Below are positions 44,014 through 52,166 of a stretch of DNA of 64,000 nucleotides, one piece after another (the stretch's first letter is position 1; each line of letters begins with the position of its first letter). The DNA is from JAJZNI01 sp035624785. Its GTDB lineage: Bacteria > Chloroflexota > Dormibacteria > Aeolococcales > Aeolococcaceae. A program made the position numbers and the translations under genes. The notes under the pieces were generated by a model. It did no database searches. It saw only the letters and a program-made list of their open reading frames with translations, and was not told the origin of the DNA. The stretch lies in assembly GCA_035624785.1 (NCBI GenBank), contig DASPQV010000043.1, positions 1-64,000 on the forward strand, in the 5' to 3' direction.

Positions 44014-44368
44014 CGTCGTCTCCTTGCAATCTCGGATGGCTGCCGTGATCGTCGGGGCCGGGCGGCTCGCCGGTCGTCATCAGGGGGGATGAAGCTGCCT
44101 CGTTCGCTGGGATGAGATCGAGCGGGGCGAGGCCAAGCGCAACCTGGCCAGGCGTCGAGCCGGCGCCGCAACCGGCCAACCTGACCAAGGGCTGAGCGGG
44201 GGCCTCCCGCATGCCTCCATCCTGGTTATGGACCTTGTTGTCCATAACCTGCGCGACCGCGATGGGGGGGCGCCGTCGAGCCTCGGGGCGCAGCAGGCTC
44301 AGGTTGGAGGGTCCGCGGAGTGGTGATGCCTCGATGGCGCCCGCGCCAAGCCGCGGCGGAGGCTGGGG
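44014..44368. other. 355-bp regulatory gap upstream of the MMPL operon
   Basis: No credible ORF: the leftward frame starting inside the inverted repeat continues antisense-like into the exporter gene. The interval holds the palindrome at 44224-44249 and otherwise GC-rich sequence without other recognised motifs. It also covers the 3' side of the leftward response regulator. Confidence 0.45.
44224..44249. promoter_or_regulatory. Perfect 10-bp inverted repeat, probable repressor operator
   Basis: GGTTATGGAC (44224-44233) and GTCCATAACC (44240-44249) flank a CTTGTT spacer. The 26-bp AT-containing palindrome stands out from its GC-rich surroundings and has the size of TetR or MarR operators. It is 210 bp upstream of the exporter start; no regulator of those families adjoins it. 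Confidence 0.6.
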
Positions 44369-45022
44369 TCAGCCCACCCGGGGCTCGACCAGGCCCGACT
44401 CGTAGGCGAGCACCACCGCCTGCACCCTGTCGCGCAGCCCCAGCTTGTCGAGGAGGTGGGCAATATGGGTCTTGACCGTCGTCTCGGCCAGGAAGAGACG
44501 GGTGGCGATCTCGGTGTTGCTGAGGCCGCGGGCGACCAGGTGCAGGACCTCGCGCTCCCGGTCGGTCAACTCCCCGAAGCCGGTGGGGATCGCCACCTTG
44601 TCGCGACCGGAGAAGCGAGCGATCAGCCGCCGGGTCACCGACGGAGCCAGCAGGGCGTCACCGGCCACGGCAACCCGCACGGCACGTACCAGCTCGTCGG
44701 CAGGAGCGTCCTTGAGCAGGAATCCGCAGGCGCCGGCTCGCAGTGCCTCGTATACGTACTCGTCGAGATCGAAGGTGGTGAGGATCACGATCCGAGGAGG
44801 ATGGGCGCCGGCCTTGATCCTCCGGGTCGCCTCCAGGCCGTTGAGGTTGGGCATGCGCACGTCCATGAGGACCACGTCGGGAGCGTCCCGCTCGACCGCG
44901 GCGACGGCGAGCAGACCGTCGGCCGCCTCGCCGCAGACCTCGATGTCCGGCTCCTCGTCGAGGATGGTGCGCAGGCCGGCCCGGACCAGCGGCTGGTCGT
45001 CGGCGAGCAGGACCCGGATCAT
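44369..45022 (-). CDS. NarL/LuxR-type response regulator
   Basis: 217 residues. Receiver: VLLADDQPLVRAGLR, phospho-Asp in DVVLMDVRMPNLNG, Thr in LTTFDLDEYVYEAL, Lys in FLLKDAP. DNA-binding: LTDREREVLHLVARGLSNTE and TTVKTHIAHLLDKLGL. Typical actinobacterial DesR/NarL type. It follows its likely kinase by only 4 nt, so the pair is an operon. Confidence 0.95.
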   Translation of the reverse strand: MIRVLLADDQPLVRAGLRTILDEEPDIEVCGEAADGLLAVAAVERDAPDVVLMDVRMPNLNGLEATRRIKAGAHPPRIVILTTFDLDEYVYEALRAGACGFLLKDAPADELVRAVRVAVAGDALLAPSVTRRLIARFSGRDKVAIPTGFGELTDREREVLHLVARGLSNTEIATRLFLAETTVKTHIAHLLDKLGLRDRVQAVVLAYESGLVEPRVG

Positions 45023-45026
45023 CCGC

Positions 45027-46217
45027 TCACCTCGGTTGGAGCGGGATCCGCGCCTTCACGGCGAAGCCGCGGGCCATGGGCGCGGCGCTGAAGTCACCGC
45101 CGTACAGGTCGATTCGCTCCCGCATGCCCGCCAAGCCGTTGCCGGAGGCCCCGGTGACCAGGGAACCGTCGCCGTCGTCGGCGATCTCAAGGGAGAGCAG
45201 GTCGGACCCGAAGTCGACGGCGACCCGGGCGTGGGAGGCATTGGCATGCTTGAGGACGTTGGTCAGCGACTCCTGGACGACACGGTAGGCGGAGAGCTCG
45301 ATCCCACCAGGAAGCGCGCGCCGGGCACCGCTCACCTCGAGATCCACCGGCATCCCGGCATGGCGGACCTGGTCGACCAGGGTCTCCAGCTGGTCCAGGC
45401 CGGGCTGGGGCTCGCGGTCGGCCCGCTGCTCCTCGTCCCGACGGAGGACACCGACCACCCTGCGCAGGTTGTCGAGCGCCTCACGGCCGGTCCGCTGGAT
45501 CACCTCGAGAGCCTCAGCGGCACGGCTCGGATCGCGGGCGGCGACCCGGCTCCCGGCGGTCGCCTGCAGGACCATGATGCTGACGCTGTGGGCGACGACG
45601 TCGTGGAGCTCGCGGGCGATCCGGTTGCGCTCCTGGTTCACCGCCTCACGGGCGCGCAGGTGCTGCTCCTCCTCGACCTTGGCGACGTAGGCATTATGGG
45701 TGCGGGCACTGTAGCCGAGCGCGACCGGGAGCAGGAACAGCAGGTAGTTGTACGGGATGTCGGTGAGGTTGACCCGGCCCTGGTTGTGCCAGTCGATGGG
45801 GAAGGAGCTGTTGAGCCCGATGAATATCAGGGCGCTGACCACCCACATCCGCCGCCCCCAGGGGGTCCGGCTATACATGGTGTAGGCGGCGAGCAGGAGG
45901 CCAAAGGTCTGGAAGAAGGAGTCCTTGTAGCCGAAGTCGAGGTTGTTGAGCAGCCCCGCCCCTGTGACAACGGTGATCGCGGCGGGCCAGCGCCGTCGCA
46001 GGGTGAGCGGCAGCATGCTGATCGCGATAGTGATGGCGTGCTCCCCGGTCAGGCGGCCACTCGGGAACACGGCGTCGAGGCAGGAGCAGCCGATCAGGGC
46101 CAGGGCGATCAGGAGGTCGACCAGGACGTCCGGGATGGCGGTGAGGCGGCGGGCTAGGGAGCGGAACATCGGCGAACCGGCCTGAGGGTAGCTCCGGCCC
46201 TGGCCGACCGTCGTCAT
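45027..46217 (-). CDS. Sensor histidine kinase (HPK7 type)
   Basis: 396 residues. Four to five helices in the N-terminal half, a coiled linker (VAKVEEEQHLRAREAVNQE), the H-box RIARELHDVVAHSVSIMV with the phospho-His, then the ATPase N-box ESLTNVLKHA, ADDGDGS and GNGLAGMRERI. The open frame extends upstream through the antisense of tRNA-Thr and gives a spurious tail, so I chose ATG 46217; ATG 46169 (MFRSLARRL) is equally possible. The cognate regulator follows 4 nt downstream. Confidence 0.9.
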   Translation of the reverse strand: MTTVGQGRSYPQAGSPMFRSLARRLTAIPDVLVDLLIALALIGCSCLDAVFPSGRLTGEHAITIAISMLPLTLRRRWPAAITVVTGAGLLNNLDFGYKDSFFQTFGLLLAAYTMYSRTPWGRRMWVVSALIFIGLNSSFPIDWHNQGRVNLTDIPYNYLLFLLPVALGYSARTHNAYVAKVEEEQHLRAREAVNQERNRIARELHDVVAHSVSIMVLQATAGSRVAARDPSRAAEALEVIQRTGREALDNLRRVVGVLRRDEEQRADREPQPGLDQLETLVDQVRHAGMPVDLEVSGARRALPGGIELSAYRVVQESLTNVLKHANASHARVAVDFGSDLLSLEIADDGDGSLVTGASGNGLAGMRERIDLYGGDFSAAPMARGFAVKARIPLQPR

Positions 46218-46391
46218 CCGCGAGGATGAGATTGCCGCGTCCGGGCAGGTGGCCGGGGCCGCCCCGGGGCAGGGCCCCGAGGGGTGCTCCGGCGTCAGCG
46301 GCTGGTCACCGCCGAGGGCGGGCCGCCGGCGTCTGGGATAATGGGCGCCCCCCGCCGTCAGGGGCTCGGCCCCCCGAACGGCGGTCGGCGC

Positions 46392-46466
46392 GCCGACGTA
46401 GCTCAGTGGTAGAGCAGCGGTTTCGTAAACCGCTGGCCGGGAGTTCGAATCTCCCCGTCGGCTCCA
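46392..46466 (+). tRNA. tRNA-Thr (anticodon CGT)
   Basis: Acceptor GCCGACG/CGTCGGC, D arm GCTCAGTGGTAGAGC, anticodon arm GCGGT-TTCGTAA-ACCGC with CGT at 34-36, T arm GGGAGTTCGAATCTCCC, discriminator T at 46463 and encoded CCA at 46464-46466. A GATAAT at 46337-46342 may be the -10 element. It diverges from the kinase gene. Confidence 0.96.
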
Positions 46467-46646
46467 GCTCACATTGGCTCCAGCCCACCCCGGCCTGGAA
46501 CCGAGCTGCCCCAGCCTCGACGTCGCTCACGCAAAGAGGACGTCGAACGGCTCATTCCCGGTGGTGGCCCCCGGGTCACACGCGGCTTCACACGATGGGA
46601 CGAGAAGGTCCCGTGGCGTGGTAGCCATCATCATGGGAGAGCCGAG

Positions 46647-46889
46647 ATGCCAATGGTCACAGTCAAGCTGATCGAGGGAGTGTTCACCCCGGGGCAGAAG
46701 AAGGAGATGATCCGCAAGATCACCGACACGATGGTCGAGATCGAGGGCGAGAACCTCCGGCCAGTGACGTGGGTGCTGGTCGAGGAGATCCGCAGCGGGG
46801 ACTGGGGCATCGCGGGCAGCGGTCTCACCACCGAGGACGTGCACGCGCTGCAGAGGCAGGGCCAGCCGGCGGCGGCCGGAGCCAGCTGA
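46647..46889 (+). CDS. 4-oxalocrotonate-tautomerase-family enzyme
   Basis: 80 residues starting MPMVTVKLIEG, with the catalytic Pro exposed as residue 1 after Met removal. The helix GVFTPGQKKEMIRKITDTMV and strand RPVTWVLVEEI match the tautomerase fold. It is slightly longer than the usual 62-residue 4-OT and ends with an Ala/Gln-rich tail. GGAGAG precedes the ATG by a few bases. Twelve bp downstream begins the SARP-like regulator, so the two probably form an operon. Substrate not known. Confidence 0.85.
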   Translation: MPMVTVKLIEGVFTPGQKKEMIRKITDTMVEIEGENLRPVTWVLVEEIRSGDWGIAGSGLTTEDVHALQRQGQPAAAGAS

Positions 46890-46901
46890 TCCCCGCCGCC
46901 G

Positions 46902-48698
46902 ATGAGCGCACGGGTACGGCTGCTCGGCCAGCCGCGTATCCAGGACGCGGATGGGCGGCCGTGCCCGGCGCCACGCGGCAAGAAGTCGTGGGCCCTGCTG
47001 GCTCGGGTGGCGCTGGCTGAGCGGCCCCTTTCCCGAGGGGAGCTTGCGGGTGAGCTGTTCAGTGAGGCCGACGACCCGTTCGGTGCGCTGCGGTGGTGCC
47101 TGGCTGATCTCCGCCGCTGCTGCGGGGATCCGCAATTGCTCCGCGGCGATCCGGTGAGCCTGACTCCGGCCTCGCTGTGGCTGGATGTGTGGGCCCTGTG
47201 GGATGGATCCCTGGCCGCCGCCGCGATCGGGGGTGAGCTGCTTGCCGGTGTGGAGCCACGCAACTGCCCGTCGTTCGAGATGTGGCTGATGCTGGCGCGG
47301 GGGCGCTGCGCAGCGCGGTCGATGGAGGAGCTTCGCCAAGCGGCGCTGCGGCTGCTGAGCGAGGGCAAGGCGGAGGCAGCTGCCGAGGCGGCCGGGCGTG
47401 CCGCGGGCCTGGACCCGCTGGATGAGGGTGCGCAAGAGTTGTTTCTCCGCACCCTGGTCGCCGCCGGCCATGGCGCACGAGCCGCCGTGCACCTGGCGTC
47501 GTGCGAGGCCACCTTTGCCAGGGAGGGCATCGTTCCCTCGCTCGCGCTGCGAGCTGCCGCCCGACCGCCCGCGGCTGCTCCGGCCTCTGGACTCCGGGCC
47601 GGCATCGTGGCCCGATCGCTGCTGCGCGCCGGGGCGGCAGCCCTGGATGCGGGATCCGCGGACGCTGGCGTCGAGACCTTGCGGCGTGCTGCCGAGGAGG
47701 CGGAGCGGGCCGAGGATCGACTGCTGCATGCCGATGTGCTGAGGGCTCTGGGCGCCGCGCTGGTGCATTCGGTCCGCGGCTTCGACGGCGAAGGCGCCGT
47801 GGTGCTGCACCGCGCGCTGGCGGTGGCCAAGGAGTCGGCAAGCACGGGCCTGGCCGCGGAGATCCTCCGCGAGCTCGCCTTCGTGGACGTGCAGGCGGGA
47901 AGGCATGCTTCGGCCGCCCGGGCCCTCCAGGAGGCCTCAGCAGCGGCGGAGGCGGCCGGCGATCCCGAGCTGCGCGCGGGAGTGCTGGCAATCCTCGGCA
48001 TGAACGAAGCGGACCTGGGCCACCACGACTCCGCAGCCCGGCTGCTCGCCCGGTCCGCCCAGCTCGCGGGATCAGCGGATCGCCGCCGGCAGGAAGCGTG
48101 GTCAAGCGGTGTCCTGGCCCGATCCCTGCTGCTCGCCGGCCAGGTGGAGCAAGCGCGCGCTGCCGCAGAGCGCAGCATCGAGCTCTGCGAGCGGGACCGC
48201 TGGAACGCCTTCCTACCCTGGCCGCAGGCGATGCGGGCGCACTGCCTGGCGGCTGGCGGGCGCGTCGACCAGGCGCGCGATGACGCGGAGCACGCCTTCG
48301 CGCTGGCCTGCCAGCTGGGCGACCCTTGCTGGGAGGGCATCGCAGGGCGAGCACTCGCGCTGATCGCCCTGGACGACGGCCACGGGGCCGCGGCCCTGGA
48401 CTGGATCCGTGACGCCCAGCGGCGCTGTGACCGCGTCCCCGACCGCTACCTCTGGGTCTCCGGTTACGTCACGCTCGGCCATCTCCAGATCGCCGCGCGC
48501 CAGCAGCGCGATCTGGTCATCCCGCTGGCCGGCCGCCTCTACCAGGAGGCACTGCGGGCGGACCTTCCCGAGTTCATCGCCTGGGCGCTGATCTACCAGG
48601 CCGAGGCCGGTGATGCCGCGCAAGTGCCGCTGGCCCGAACCATGGCCAGCCAGGTCGTCAACCCCGAATTGCAGGCAAGGGCCGCGGCGCTTAGCTGA
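46902..48698 (+). CDS. SARP/BTAD-type regulator with tetratricopeptide-like repeats
   Basis: 598 residues, cytoplasmic. The N-terminal 95 residues resemble the SARP winged-helix (RVRLLGQPRIQDADGRP; KKSWALLARVALAERPLSRGELA) followed by a bacterial transcriptional activation domain (RTLVAAGHGARAAVHLASCE). From residue 230 a chain of Ala-rich helical pairs (GAALVHSVRGFDGEGAVVLH; LAFVDVQAGRHASAARAL; AGQVEQARAAAERS) looks like TPR or MalT-type repeats. No ATPase motif is present. Its tight link to a tautomerase suggests control of an aromatic or ring-cleavage step; this is inference. Confidence 0.77.
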   Translation: MSARVRLLGQPRIQDADGRPCPAPRGKKSWALLARVALAERPLSRGELAGELFSEADDPFGALRWCLADLRRCCGDPQLLRGDPVSLTPASLWLDVWALWDGSLAAAAIGGELLAGVEPRNCPSFEMWLMLARGRCAARSMEELRQAALRLLSEGKAEAAAEAAGRAAGLDPLDEGAQELFLRTLVAAGHGARAAVHLASCEATFAREGIVPSLALRAAARPPAAAPASGLRAGIVARSLLRAGAAALDAGSADAGVETLRRAAEEAERAEDRLLHADVLRALGAALVHSVRGFDGEGAVVLHRALAVAKESASTGLAAEILRELAFVDVQAGRHASAARALQEASAAAEAAGDPELRAGVLAILGMNEADLGHHDSAARLLARSAQLAGSADRRRQEAWSSGVLARSLLLAGQVEQARAAAERSIELCERDRWNAFLPWPQAMRAHCLAAGGRVDQARDDAEHAFALACQLGDPCWEGIAGRALALIALDDGHGAAALDWIRDAQRRCDRVPDRYLWVSGYVTLGHLQIAARQQRDLVIPLAGRLYQEALRADLPEFIAWALIYQAEAGDAAQVPLARTMASQVVNPELQARAAALS

Positions 48699-48729
48699 CC
48701 GGGAGTGCGGCGCTCAGCTGACCGGGAGT
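48684..48729. repeat. Exact tandem duplication of a 23-bp unit
   Basis: GCGGCGCT-T-AGCTGACCGGGAGT (48684-48706) is repeated immediately at 48707-48729 with one T-to-C change. The first copy contains the stop codon of the SARP-like gene. The second copy abuts the operator-like palindrome before the GH9 gene. It is too short for a mobile element and looks like replication slippage. Confidence 0.85.
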
Positions 48730-48733
48730 TAGG

Positions 48734-48755
48734 TTAGGATAGTTCCCTATCCTAA
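48734..48755. promoter_or_regulatory. Perfect 9-bp inverted repeat upstream of the GH9-like gene
   Basis: TTAGGATAG (48734-48742) and CTATCCTAA (48747-48755) flank TTCC. The half-site differs by one base from the DtxR/IdeR half TTAGGTTAG, but the spacer is 4 bp rather than 1. It is AT-rich in a GC-rich context, 38 bp before the start, and contains possible -10 hexamers (TATCCT). Probably a repressor or promoter site; the regulator is unknown. Confidence 0.6.
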
Positions 48756-48793
48756 TGGCGCTGAGCGCTCCCCCTGAGGGCGGAGGTGGAAGG

Positions 48794-50776
48794 ATGGGCA
48801 TGCGGATCTCGTCGGTGGGAGCGGGCGCCACCCTGGTGGCCTTGATCCTCGTGATCGGGGGGGCGAACTCGGCGGCGGGGGCCAGCACCCCGGCCCATGC
48901 CGAGGTTCGGGTGAACCAGGCCGGCTACGCCGACGTCACCCCGATCCAGGCATTCGCGATGCTGGGCGAGTCGGCGTCGTCGGTGAGCTTTCGAGTCGAG
49001 GAGATGGGGAGACCTGGCAGCGCCCTCACCGGCGTCTCCACCAAGGCCCTGGGCCGCTGGAGCACTGCCTATCCTGCTGTGTTCGCACTCGACATCCCGA
49101 GGCTCCAGGCCCCCGGGGCCTACCGCATCCAACTGCTGAGCCCGCAGCCCGCCGTCTCGCCGTGGTTCCAGGTGGCCTCCGCCGCAGATCTCTATGCGCC
49201 GCTGCTGCGCAACGCGGTCCTCTACTACACCTCGGAACGGGACGGCGCTGATGTCGACAGCTCGGTGCTGGACCGGCAGCCGGCCAACCTGACCGACGAG
49301 CACGCGTACGTCTACGCCAACCCCGTCTACGACGAGAACGACAACCTGACCCAGCCCTTGGTGCGGATCGGCGGACCGGTCGACGTGTCCGGGGGCTGGT
49401 TCGACGCCGGGGGTGGCTACGAGAAGTTCGGCTACACCGCCGCCTACACCGATGCCCTGCTGCTGACCGCGGAGCGCGACTCCGAGGCGGGCGGCGGGTC
49501 GCTCGCCGGCGAGGCCCAGTTTGGCCTCGACTGGCTCACCAAGCTGTGGAACCCAGTCCAGAAGGTGCTGTACATCCAGGTCGGCATCGGCAACGGCGGC
49601 ACCGTCACCTATCCCGACGGCACCACGCAGTACCTAAACGGCGACTACGACTTCTGGTTCCTCCCCCAGCAGGAGGACCAGCTCGGCGCCAAGCCGGGAG
49701 ATTCCGACTACTACGTTGAGTACCGGCCGGTGTTCGAGGCGGCACCGCCTGGCCAGCCGATCAGCCCTGACCTCGCCGGGCGCTTCGCGGCCGCGTTTGC
49801 CCTGGGCGCGCAGCTGGATGCCGACCGTGACCCCGCAGCGTCGGAACACCTCCTTGGCCTGGCCCAGAGCGTCTACGCCATGGCCCAGACCACCCACGTG
49901 ACCTCCATCGTCACCACCTTCCCCCACGACTACTACCCGGGCACCCAGTGGAAGAGCGACATGCTCTGGGGAGCTGCCGAGATCGCGCTCGCCGAGATGG
50001 ACCTGCGCTATCCCCGGCAGGTGGTGCAGAGAGCACTCGACGCCGCTGGTTCCTGGGCTGGGGCCTACATCGCCCAGGGCCATAGCGATGCGGACGGCGA
50101 CGACACCATGAACCTCTACGACGACGGGGCGGTCGGTGAGGCCGACCTGATCAGCGCCATCCGTCAGACCGGCTACGTGCCGGAGGTGACCCCTGACCGC
50201 TTGCTGGAGGACCTGGGCGACCAGGTACAGCTGGGCGAGGCTTACGCGGAGGCGGACGCCGACCCCTTCCAGCTGGGCACCCAGCTGGGCTCGAGTGACG
50301 CCAGCCCCCACGCCTTCGGCCTCTACATCACCGACGCGCTGTACCAGGAGCACGGTGGCTCCGGACGATTCCAGGCCTTCGCCGACCAGCAGATCGCCTA
50401 CCCGCTGGGGGCGAACCCGTGGGGCAGCAGCTTCGTGGTGGGCGCCGGTACGACCTTCCCCCACTGCATGCAGGGTGAGATCGCCAACCTGGCCGGCTCG
50501 CTGAACGGGGAGGCACCCCTCCAGCTCGGGGCCACCACCGACGGTCCCAGCTCGCTGGCCAACTTCCAGGGTCTCGGCACCGTGACCGGGATGCGCGCCT
50601 GCAGCGTCCCCGGCTTCCACCGCTACGACAACTCGGTGGCGGGCTATGAGGACAACGTCGTCTCCTGGCCCTCGGTCGAGCCGGCCGACGACTACACCGC
50701 CGCCTCCCTGCTCGCCTTCGCCCTGGCGGCCTCGGGCCCGGACAAGACGGGCGCCCCGGGCGGCCAGGGCACCTGA
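48794..50776 (+). CDS. Secreted GH9-like glycoside hydrolase with altered catalytic base
   Basis: 660 residues from ATG 48794, which has GGAGG 7 nt upstream. Signal peptide at residues 1-33. An N-terminal Ig-like CelD_N domain starts EVRVNQAGYADVTPI. The (alpha/alpha)6 GH9 domain follows: GGWFDAGGGYEKF near 201-211, NPWGSSFVVGAG, FPHCMQGE and the acid Glu in WPSVEPADDYTAAS (Glu near residue 629). In GH9 cellulases DAGD provides the base; here residue 207 is Gly, giving DAGG. Activity may be altered or lost. No dockerin or CBM is seen. Cellulase activity is not assured. Confidence 0.8.
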   Translation: MGMRISSVGAGATLVALILVIGGANSAAGASTPAHAEVRVNQAGYADVTPIQAFAMLGESASSVSFRVEEMGRPGSALTGVSTKALGRWSTAYPAVFALDIPRLQAPGAYRIQLLSPQPAVSPWFQVASAADLYAPLLRNAVLYYTSERDGADVDSSVLDRQPANLTDEHAYVYANPVYDENDNLTQPLVRIGGPVDVSGGWFDAGGGYEKFGYTAAYTDALLLTAERDSEAGGGSLAGEAQFGLDWLTKLWNPVQKVLYIQVGIGNGGTVTYPDGTTQYLNGDYDFWFLPQQEDQLGAKPGDSDYYVEYRPVFEAAPPGQPISPDLAGRFAAAFALGAQLDADRDPAASEHLLGLAQSVYAMAQTTHVTSIVTTFPHDYYPGTQWKSDMLWGAAEIALAEMDLRYPRQVVQRALDAAGSWAGAYIAQGHSDADGDDTMNLYDDGAVGEADLISAIRQTGYVPEVTPDRLLEDLGDQVQLGEAYAEADADPFQLGTQLGSSDASPHAFGLYITDALYQEHGGSGRFQAFADQQIAYPLGANPWGSSFVVGAGTTFPHCMQGEIANLAGSLNGEAPLQLGATTDGPSSLANFQGLGTVTGMRACSVPGFHRYDNSVAGYEDNVVSWPSVEPADDYTAASLLAFALAASGPDKTGAPGGQGT

Positions 50777-50854
50777 CCGGCCGGGACACCGGCCACCGGG
50801 CATCACAGCTCAGGCTTGCCCAGGTGGTCCGCTCTGGCTTCGGGCTGCCGTGGC

Positions 50855-52042
50855 TCAGAGGCCGGTGGGGATCCAGCTCAAGGGACCGGTGATCGTGGTC
50901 CCGGCAAACTGGCCACCGGTGGCCTGGAAGACCGGCTGCACGCCCCAGCCGGCGACGTCCCCGCCGGTCGAGAACGTGTAGGTCTGGCTGGCACTCGTCC
51001 AGTTGACGGTGGTCATGCTGGCGCCCGGCGGCAGGTTGCCGATCGGGGCCGGCTGCGGCAGGGTGCTCATCCCCGTGTACTGGTACTGGTAGAGGGTGTA
51101 GCCCTGGAGCTGCCAGCGGCTGGGATCCAGCTGGGGCGGCTGCCAGCTCAGGGTTGGCCGCCCATCCAGGCGCCAGACGAGCTGCAGGTCCCGGACCGCC
51201 GGCATCTCCGGGGCAGCGAACGAGGCTCCGGCGCCGCCCAGGGGCGCGCCGCTCGGCACCTGCCCGATGAAGGGCGGCAGGTTCGGCTGGGGGATGCCGG
51301 GGCCCTGGAGCCCGGCGGTGGATGGCGGCGGCTGGGTGATTCCCGGCCCCTGGAGCCCGGTGGTGGGTGGCGGCGGCTGGGGGATGCCGGGGCCCTGGAG
51401 GCCGGTGACGGACGGTGGCGGCTGGGTGATGCCGGGCCCCTGGAGACGGCTCGGTGCCGGCGGAGCCGAGCTCCACCCCGCTCCCGACACGCCGACCCCG
51501 GCGAGCGCCCGGCGCCGGTTGGAGCGCAGCGCCAGGCTGATGCCGCCCAGGACAACCACGGCCGCCCCGGCGGCGATGCCCATGGACAGCGGCGTCATGC
51601 CCCCGGAGCCACCACCGCAGCTGGTGACGGCCTGGGCCGTGGTTTCGTACCAGGAATCCAGCTCCGTGACGAAGATGGAGCCGTCGGCCCTCTCGAAGGC
51701 CGACGTCTTTGCCACCAGGCTGTCGAGGGTGGAGAGGTCGCTATCGCTGAGGCAACCACTGGACGCTGCCTGGTTGAGCAGGTCCATCACCTGGTTGTAC
51801 TCGGCGCAGTACTGCAGGGCCGCGGGCAGGAGCTGCTGCGCCTGCTCCGATGAGTTGGAGCTGATGAAGGTGTCCGCGTTGCAGGCCATCTGCGGGTACC
51901 CGTCGGCGGAGGCCTGGTGCGCACCGCCGACAGCACCGAGCGCAGCGGCCGCGACCAGACCGAGGAAGAACCGCAGCGGCAAGCGGGAGCCTACCCCCAC
52001 ACCTCGTGCCCGGGCCGGTCCCAGGGAAGCGCGAGCGCCCAT
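50855..52042 (-). CDS. Single-span membrane protein with Pro-rich repeats and FN3-like domain
   Basis: 395 residues. A signal-like helix (FFLGLVAAAALGAVGGAH) precedes an outside domain of about 100 residues with Cys residues and helices (QLLPAALQYCAEYNQVM). A second helix (GIAAGAAVVVLGGISLAL) ends in RSNRRR. Four 15-residue repeats (LQGPGITQPPPS and variants) follow at 51285-51445. The last 130 residues are FN3-like (LVWRLDGRPTLSWQPPQL). The topology suggests an outside sensor and an inside tail, or the reverse. No known family; ATG 52042. Confidence 0.6.
   Translation of the reverse strand: MGARASLGPARARGVGVGSRLPLRFFLGLVAAAALGAVGGAHQASADGYPQMACNADTFISSNSSEQAQQLLPAALQYCAEYNQVMDLLNQAASSGCLSDSDLSTLDSLVAKTSAFERADGSIFVTELDSWYETTAQAVTSCGGGSGGMTPLSMGIAAGAAVVVLGGISLALRSNRRRALAGVGVSGAGWSSAPPAPSRLQGPGITQPPPSVTGLQGPGIPQPPPPTTGLQGPGITQPPPSTAGLQGPGIPQPNLPPFIGQVPSGAPLGGAGASFAAPEMPAVRDLQLVWRLDGRPTLSWQPPQLDPSRWQLQGYTLYQYQYTGMSTLPQPAPIGNLPPGASMTTVNWTSASQTYTFSTGGDVAGWGVQPVFQATGGQFAGTTITGPLSWIPTGL
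51285..51445. repeat. 45-bp tandem repeats coding for Pro-rich 15-residue units
   Basis: The anchor CCCTGGAG recurs at 51303, 51348, 51393 and 51438, exactly 45 bp apart. Units alternate between GIP and GIT forms, giving a 90-bp higher-order period. Encoded inside the membrane-protein gene on the minus strand. Confidence 0.9.
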
Positions 52043-52166
52043 GCTTCCGGGCGAGGTTACCGCCTCGACGGGACCCCGACCGGGCCCGTCTCCGGCCCGT
52101 GACAACCCACCGGCCTTTCGGTTGGTATAGGCTGGGTGAGTCGAGAGCCCAAGCGGGAGGAAGGGA

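Noticed and set aside
43856..44245. Short ORF beginning MDNKVHNQ before the MMPL gene
   Set aside because: Starts inside the palindrome and overlaps 157 bp of the exporter in another frame; no homology pattern.
45027..46472. Histidine kinase starting in the antisense of tRNA-Thr
   Set aside because: The N-terminal part (GDSNSRPAVYETAALPLSY-like) is a translated tRNA complement, a known false extension; start moved to 46217.
46631..48340. 569-codon minus-strand ORF, Ser/Arg/Ala-rich
   Set aside because: Antisense of the SARP-like gene.
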